NCBI RefSeq assembly: GCF_007176755.1 | Contig: NZ_BJTV01000001.1 | Span: 124,001 to 188,000, forward strand | Direction: 5' to 3' | Source: Streptomyces sp. 1-11 | Lineage (GTDB): Bacteria > Actinomycetota > Actinomycetes > Streptomycetales > Streptomycetaceae | DNA: 64,000 bases | Part shown: positions 60,922 through 64,000 of the stretch, piece by piece | Layout of the letters: the number at the start of each line of letters is the position of its first letter | How positions within the stretch are numbered: the first letter of the stretch is position 1 | Notes under the pieces: model-generated | What the model was told of the DNA's origin: nothing | Database searches by the model: none | Seen by the model: only the letters and a program-made list of their open reading frames with translations | Made by a program: the position numbers and the translations under genes

Positions 60922-61881
60922 ATGACCGCAAGCTCCACCCGTCGTACGACCGCCGCGCACTCCCGGCTAGCTGCGGTCGGTGCGATCGCGGTCGCAGGCG
61001 CCCTGCTGCTCACCGGCTGCGGTGACCAGACCAAGGACAGCGGCAACGACTCCGGCAGCTCGTCCGCCGGCAGCGCCCCGCTGGCCGCCAAGCTGCCCAA
61101 GGACATCCGCAGCAGCGGCGTCGTGCGGGTCGGGTCGGACATCGCCTACGCCCCGGTCGAGTACAAGGACAACTCCGGCAACGTCGTCGGGCTCGACCCC
61201 GACCTGGCGGCGGCCCTGGGCAAGCAGCTCGGGGTGAAGTTCCAGTTCGAGAACGGCACCTTCGACGGCCTGCTCACCGGTCTGCGCTCGGACCGCTACG
61301 ACATCGCGATGTCGGCGATGACGGACAACAAGAACCGCCAGGAGGGCGTCGACCCCGACACCGGCAAGAAGGTCGGCGAGGGCGTCGACTTCGTCGACTA
61401 CCTGACCGCCGGCGTCTCCATCTACACCCGCAAGGGCGACACCAAGGGCATCACGACCTGGGACGACCTCTGTGGCAAGAAGCTCGCCGTCCAGCGCGGC
61501 ACCACGTCGGAGGACCTGGCCAAGGAGCAGGCCAAGAAGTGTCCGAGCGGCAAGAAGCTCGCCATCGAGGCCTTCGACGACAACCAGCAGGCCCAGACCC
61601 GGCTGCGCTCCGGCGGCGCGGACGCCGTGTCCGCCGACTTCCCGGTCGCCGCGTACGCGGTGAAGACCTCCGGCGGCGGCAAGGACTTCCAGGTCGTCGG
61701 CGAGCAGGTCGAGGCGGCGCCGTACGGCATCGCGGTGGCCAAGAAGGACACCCAGCTCCGGGACGCCCTCCAGGCCGCGATGGACGCCGTCATCAAGAGC
61801 GGCGAGTACGGCAAGATCCTCGAGAAGTGGGGCGCGGGGGACGGCGCCGTCAAGCAGTCCGTGATCAACGGCGGCAAGTGA
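60922..61881 (+). CDS. Glutamate-type ABC transporter substrate-binding lipoprotein
   Basis: A 319-residue lipoprotein with a signal ending GALLLTGCG (Cys anchor). The mature protein is a family 3 solute-binding protein: GVVRVGSDIAYAPVEYKDNS, VVGLDPDLAAALGKQLGVKF, ENGTFDGLLTGLRSDRYDIA and AVQRGTTSEDLAKEQAKKCP. It captures polar amino acids outside the cell for the permease and ATPase encoded next. ATG 60922 is preceded by GGAGGAACCACC. The ligand may be glutamate or glutamine, inferred from the family. Confidence 0.9.
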   Translation: MTASSTRRTTAAHSRLAAVGAIAVAGALLLTGCGDQTKDSGNDSGSSSAGSAPLAAKLPKDIRSSGVVRVGSDIAYAPVEYKDNSGNVVGLDPDLAAALGKQLGVKFQFENGTFDGLLTGLRSDRYDIAMSAMTDNKNRQEGVDPDTGKKVGEGVDFVDYLTAGVSIYTRKGDTKGITTWDDLCGKKLAVQRGTTSEDLAKEQAKKCPSGKKLAIEAFDDNQQAQTRLRSGGADAVSADFPVAAYAVKTSGGGKDFQVVGEQVEAAPYGIAVAKKDTQLRDALQAAMDAVIKSGEYGKILEKWGAGDGAVKQSVINGGK

Positions 61882-61918
61882 CCCGCGGACCCGCAGCGGC
61901 CACCGAGAGGCAACACCC

Positions 61919-62857
61919 GTGACTGACATCGACAAGCCGACGGCCGGGGAGCAGCGCACTCCCTCGGCCGGCCCGGACGCCATCAGGGCGATCCCGGTCC
62001 GGCACTACGGGCGGTACGTGACCGCCGTCATCGCCATCGCGATCCTCGTCGCGATCATCTACGCGTTCAGCCAGGGCCAGATCAACTGGCACGCGGTACC
62101 GGACTACTTCTTCGACGACCGGATCATGACCGGCGTCGGCAAGACCCTCCTGCTGACGGTCCTGTCGATGGTGATCGGCATCGTGGGCGGCATCGTCCTC
62201 GCCGTGATGCGGCTGTCGAAGAACCCGGTGACCTCGTCGATCGCCTGGTTCTACATCTGGTTCTTCCGCGGCACCCCGGTCCTGGTCCAGCTCTTCCTCT
62301 GGTTCAACCTCGGGCTGGTCTTCGAGTACATCAACCTGATGCCGTTCTACAAGGACTACTGGTCGAACTTCATGACGCCGCTGCTGACGGCGCTGCTCGG
62401 CCTGGGTCTGAACGAGGCGGCGTACATGGCGGAGATCTGCCGGGCCGGCCTGCTCGCGGTGGACGAGGGCCAGACCGAGGCGGCGCACGCCCTCGGCATG
62501 AGCCACAGCAAGACCCTGCGGCGGATCGTCATCCCGCAGGCGATGCGCGTGATCGTCCCGCCGACGGGCAACGAAGTGATCAACATGCTGAAGACGACCT
62601 CGCTCGTGGCGGCCGTCCAGTATCCCGAGCTGTTCCGCTTCGCCCAGGACATCGGCCAGAACTCCGGCGCCCCGGTGGAGATGTACTTCCTCGCCGCGGC
62701 CTGGTACCTGATCATGACCTCGGTGCTGAGCGTGGGCCAGTTCTACATCGAGCGCTACTACGCCCGCGGTTCCAGCCGCCAGCTGCCGGCGACACCATGG
62801 CAGAAGGTCAGGGCGAACATGCTCTCCCTGGGCCGGCCGAAGGGAGGCATGGCATGA
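61919..62857 (+). CDS. Polar amino acid ABC transporter permease
   Basis: A 312-residue permease from GTG 61919, with about six membrane helices ([37 protein letters not shown]). The coupling loop [20 protein letters not shown] then [15 protein letters not shown] is the conserved EAA motif of this family. Its stop overlaps the ATPase start (ATGA). Only one permease gene is present, so it probably forms a homodimer. Confidence 0.92.
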   Translation: MTDIDKPTAGEQRTPSAGPDAIRAIPVRHYGRYVTAVIAIAILVAIIYAFSQGQINWHAVPDYFFDDRIMTGVGKTLLLTVLSMVIGIVGGIVLAVMRLSKNPVTSSIAWFYIWFFRGTPVLVQLFLWFNLGLVFEYINLMPFYKDYWSNFMTPLLTALLGLGLNEAAYMAEICRAGLLAVDEGQTEAAHALGMSHSKTLRRIVIPQAMRVIVPPTGNEVINMLKTTSLVAAVQYPELFRFAQDIGQNSGAPVEMYFLAAAWYLIMTSVLSVGQFYIERYYARGSSRQLPATPWQKVRANMLSLGRPKGGMA

Positions 62858-63657
62858 CCGACAAGCTGAGCAAGAGCGACGCCGTCCCCGCGGGCACGGC
62901 CCCGATGGTCAAGGCGGAGGGCGTTCACAAGTCCTTCGGCCACGTCGAGGTACTCAAGGGCATCGACCTGGAGGTCAAGCAGGGTGAGGTGTTCTGCCTC
63001 ATCGGCCCCTCCGGCTCCGGCAAGTCGACCTTCCTGAGGTGCATCAACCACCTAGAGAAGGTCAACGCGGGCCGTCTCTACGTGGACGGCGAGCTGGTCG
63101 GCTACCGCCAGAAGGGCGGGAAGCTGTACGAGCTCAAGGACAGCGAGGTCGCGCTCAAGCGCCGGGACATCGGCATGGTCTTCCAGCGCTTCAACCTGTT
63201 CCCGCACATGACGGCCGCCGAGAACGTCATCGAGGCGCCGGTCCAGGTCAAGGGCGTCGCCAAGGCCCAGGCCAAGGAGCGCGCGATGCAGCTCCTGGAG
63301 CGGGTGGGGCTCGCCGACAAGGCCGGGAACTACCCCTCGCAGCTCTCCGGCGGCCAGCAGCAGCGGGTGGCGATCGCCCGGGCCCTGGCCATGGACCCGA
63401 AGCTGATGCTGTTCGACGAGCCGACCTCGGCCCTCGACCCGGAGCTGGTCGGTGACGTCCTGGACGTCATGCGCGACCTCGCCGAGTCCGGCATGACGAT
63501 GGTCGTCGTCACCCACGAGATGGGCTTCGCCCGCGAGGTGGGCGACAGCCTGGTGTTCATGGACGGGGGCGTGGTGGTCGAATCCGGCCATCCCCGCGAC
63601 GTCCTGACCGATCCGCAGCACGAGCGGACCCAGTCGTTCCTGTCCAAGGTGCTCTGA
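62854..63657 (+). CDS. Amino acid ABC transporter ATPase
   Basis: A 267-residue ATPase: Walker [22 protein letters not shown]-loop [13 protein letters not shown], signature [20 protein letters not shown], Walker [14 protein letters not shown] and the switch His in VVTHEMGF. It has an insert with [20 protein letters not shown] after the Walker A region, common in this subgroup. It overlaps the permease stop, so the three genes are one operon. AGGGAGG is the ribosome site. Confidence 0.95.
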   Translation: MTDKLSKSDAVPAGTAPMVKAEGVHKSFGHVEVLKGIDLEVKQGEVFCLIGPSGSGKSTFLRCINHLEKVNAGRLYVDGELVGYRQKGGKLYELKDSEVALKRRDIGMVFQRFNLFPHMTAAENVIEAPVQVKGVAKAQAKERAMQLLERVGLADKAGNYPSQLSGGQQQRVAIARALAMDPKLMLFDEPTSALDPELVGDVLDVMRDLAESGMTMVVVTHEMGFAREVGDSLVFMDGGVVVESGHPRDVLTDPQHERTQSFLSKVL

Positions 63658-63679
63658 GCGCGCGCGGAACCTCACGGAG

Positions 63680-63712
63680 GAGGGGCGGTACGGACTTTCC
63701 GTACCGCCCCTC
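63680..63712 (+). terminator. Perfect terminator of the ABC operon
   Basis: Perfect 15-base inverted repeat GAGGGGCGGTACGGA / TCCGTACCGCCCCTC with a CTT loop, 22 bases after the ATPase stop. It also serves the convergent methyltransferase gene. Confidence 0.88.
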
Positions 63713-63732
63713 TCGCGTCGTCCGGCGCCGGC

Positions 63733-64000
63733 TCACTTCAGCGCGAGCAGCAGGGTGTCCGAGGGCGAGCACCACACCGGCCGCGCCTCCCCGAAGCCCT
63801 TCTCGCGCAGCACGCGCGCGTGCCAGGCCGGGGAGGGCGTGTCGCCGTCGGCGTGCTCGCCGTAGATCTCGAAGCGGCGGGCCGTCGGTCCGGCCAGGAC
63901 CGGGTCCTCGGCGGCCAGCCGCCACCACTCGGCCCAGTCCAGCGCGCCGTCCAGCCTGGCCTGATCCATGCGGGCGTGCCGCTGGGCGCGCTCGGCCGCG
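63733..64000 (-). CDS. SAM-dependent methyltransferase, C-terminal part
   Basis: A C-terminal fragment of about 88 residues; the gene runs off the right edge. The text ARMDQARLDGALDWAEWWRL and AWHARVLREKGFGEARPVWC then LLLALK looks like the end of a class I methyltransferase of the type with a DWAEWW segment. The frame is open to the edge, so the Met at 63969 is probably internal. The substrate cannot be judged from this fragment. Confidence 0.6.
   Translation of the reverse strand, partial: AAERAQRHARMDQARLDGALDWAEWWRLAAEDPVLAGPTARRFEIYGEHADGDTPSPAWHARVLREKGFGEARPVWCSPSDTLLLALK

Overview
This is a 64 kb piece of a high-GC actinomycete chromosome, almost certainly Streptomyces. The evidence is the strong G/C preference at third codon positions, GTG and TTG starts, ATGA overlaps between consecutive genes, and a set of Streptomyces-type loci: a Cvn conservon, HspR-type control of lon, an E2-E1 fusion 2-oxoglutarate dehydrogenase, a DUF4097-padR operon and FxSxx-COOH/VMAP conflict genes. 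From memory, the order of the housekeeping genes (ku-ligD, a rodA-pbp pair, conservon, lon, two-component pair, sucA, malic enzyme, amino-acid ABC operon) resembles the central S. coelicolor chromosome.

Layout. 1-2061 is the end of an integrated element: a membrane coiled-coil gene running off the left edge, a TerA-like gene fragment, and the 3' half of a tRNA followed by a terminator, which looks like an attachment site. 2.6-4.7 kb holds a TerD domain fused to a PD-(D/E)XK-like nuclease domain. 5-9 kb has a small secreted protein and the non-homologous end-joining pair ku/ligD-polymerase. 9-12.4 kb has a NERD-like protein and a lipoprotein/histidine kinase pair with no adjacent regulator. 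12.7-15.7 kb is a RodA/FtsW-type flippase and class B penicillin-binding protein. 16-21.6 kb has two divergent diiron proteins, a TetR regulator and an NlpC/P60 peptidase. 21.6-24.4 kb is a 2.7 kb accessory module bounded by a perfect 40 bp direct repeat and carrying an AadA-type nucleotidyltransferase. 24.3-29.9 kb is a Cvn conservon ending in a StyA-like flavin monooxygenase. 30-42 kb is mostly core: PP2C-like protein, MarR regulator, GH25 lysozyme, lon, a methyltransferase-fold protein, an OmpR/kinase pair and the 2-oxoglutarate dehydrogenase component.

The most unusual region is 42.3-55.3 kb, all on the minus strand. It joins a trypsin-VMAP ternary conflict system (CU044_2847-type protein, trypsin-VMAP protein, MoxR ATPase, SAV_2336-type vWA-like protein) to an FxSxx-type peptide-modification and NLR-like module (small precursor, HExxH peptide-modifying enzyme, TIR/NB-ARC/TPR protein). 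No radical-SAM enzyme is present and the precursor lacks the usual FxSxx C-terminus. The likely logic is that the VMAP, vWA and MoxR parts sense and remodel, the trypsin domain acts by proteolysis, and the modified peptide and NB-ARC/TPR protein form a linked sensing or effector branch.

55.4-64 kb returns to core genes: a small DUF6104 protein, a DUF4097-padR operon with palindromic operators, a zinc-independent MDR reductase, NADP-type malic enzyme, a three-gene glutamate-type ABC importer with a perfect terminator, and the C-terminus of a methyltransferase at the right edge. No rRNA, complete tRNA, CRISPR array or transposase gene was seen.
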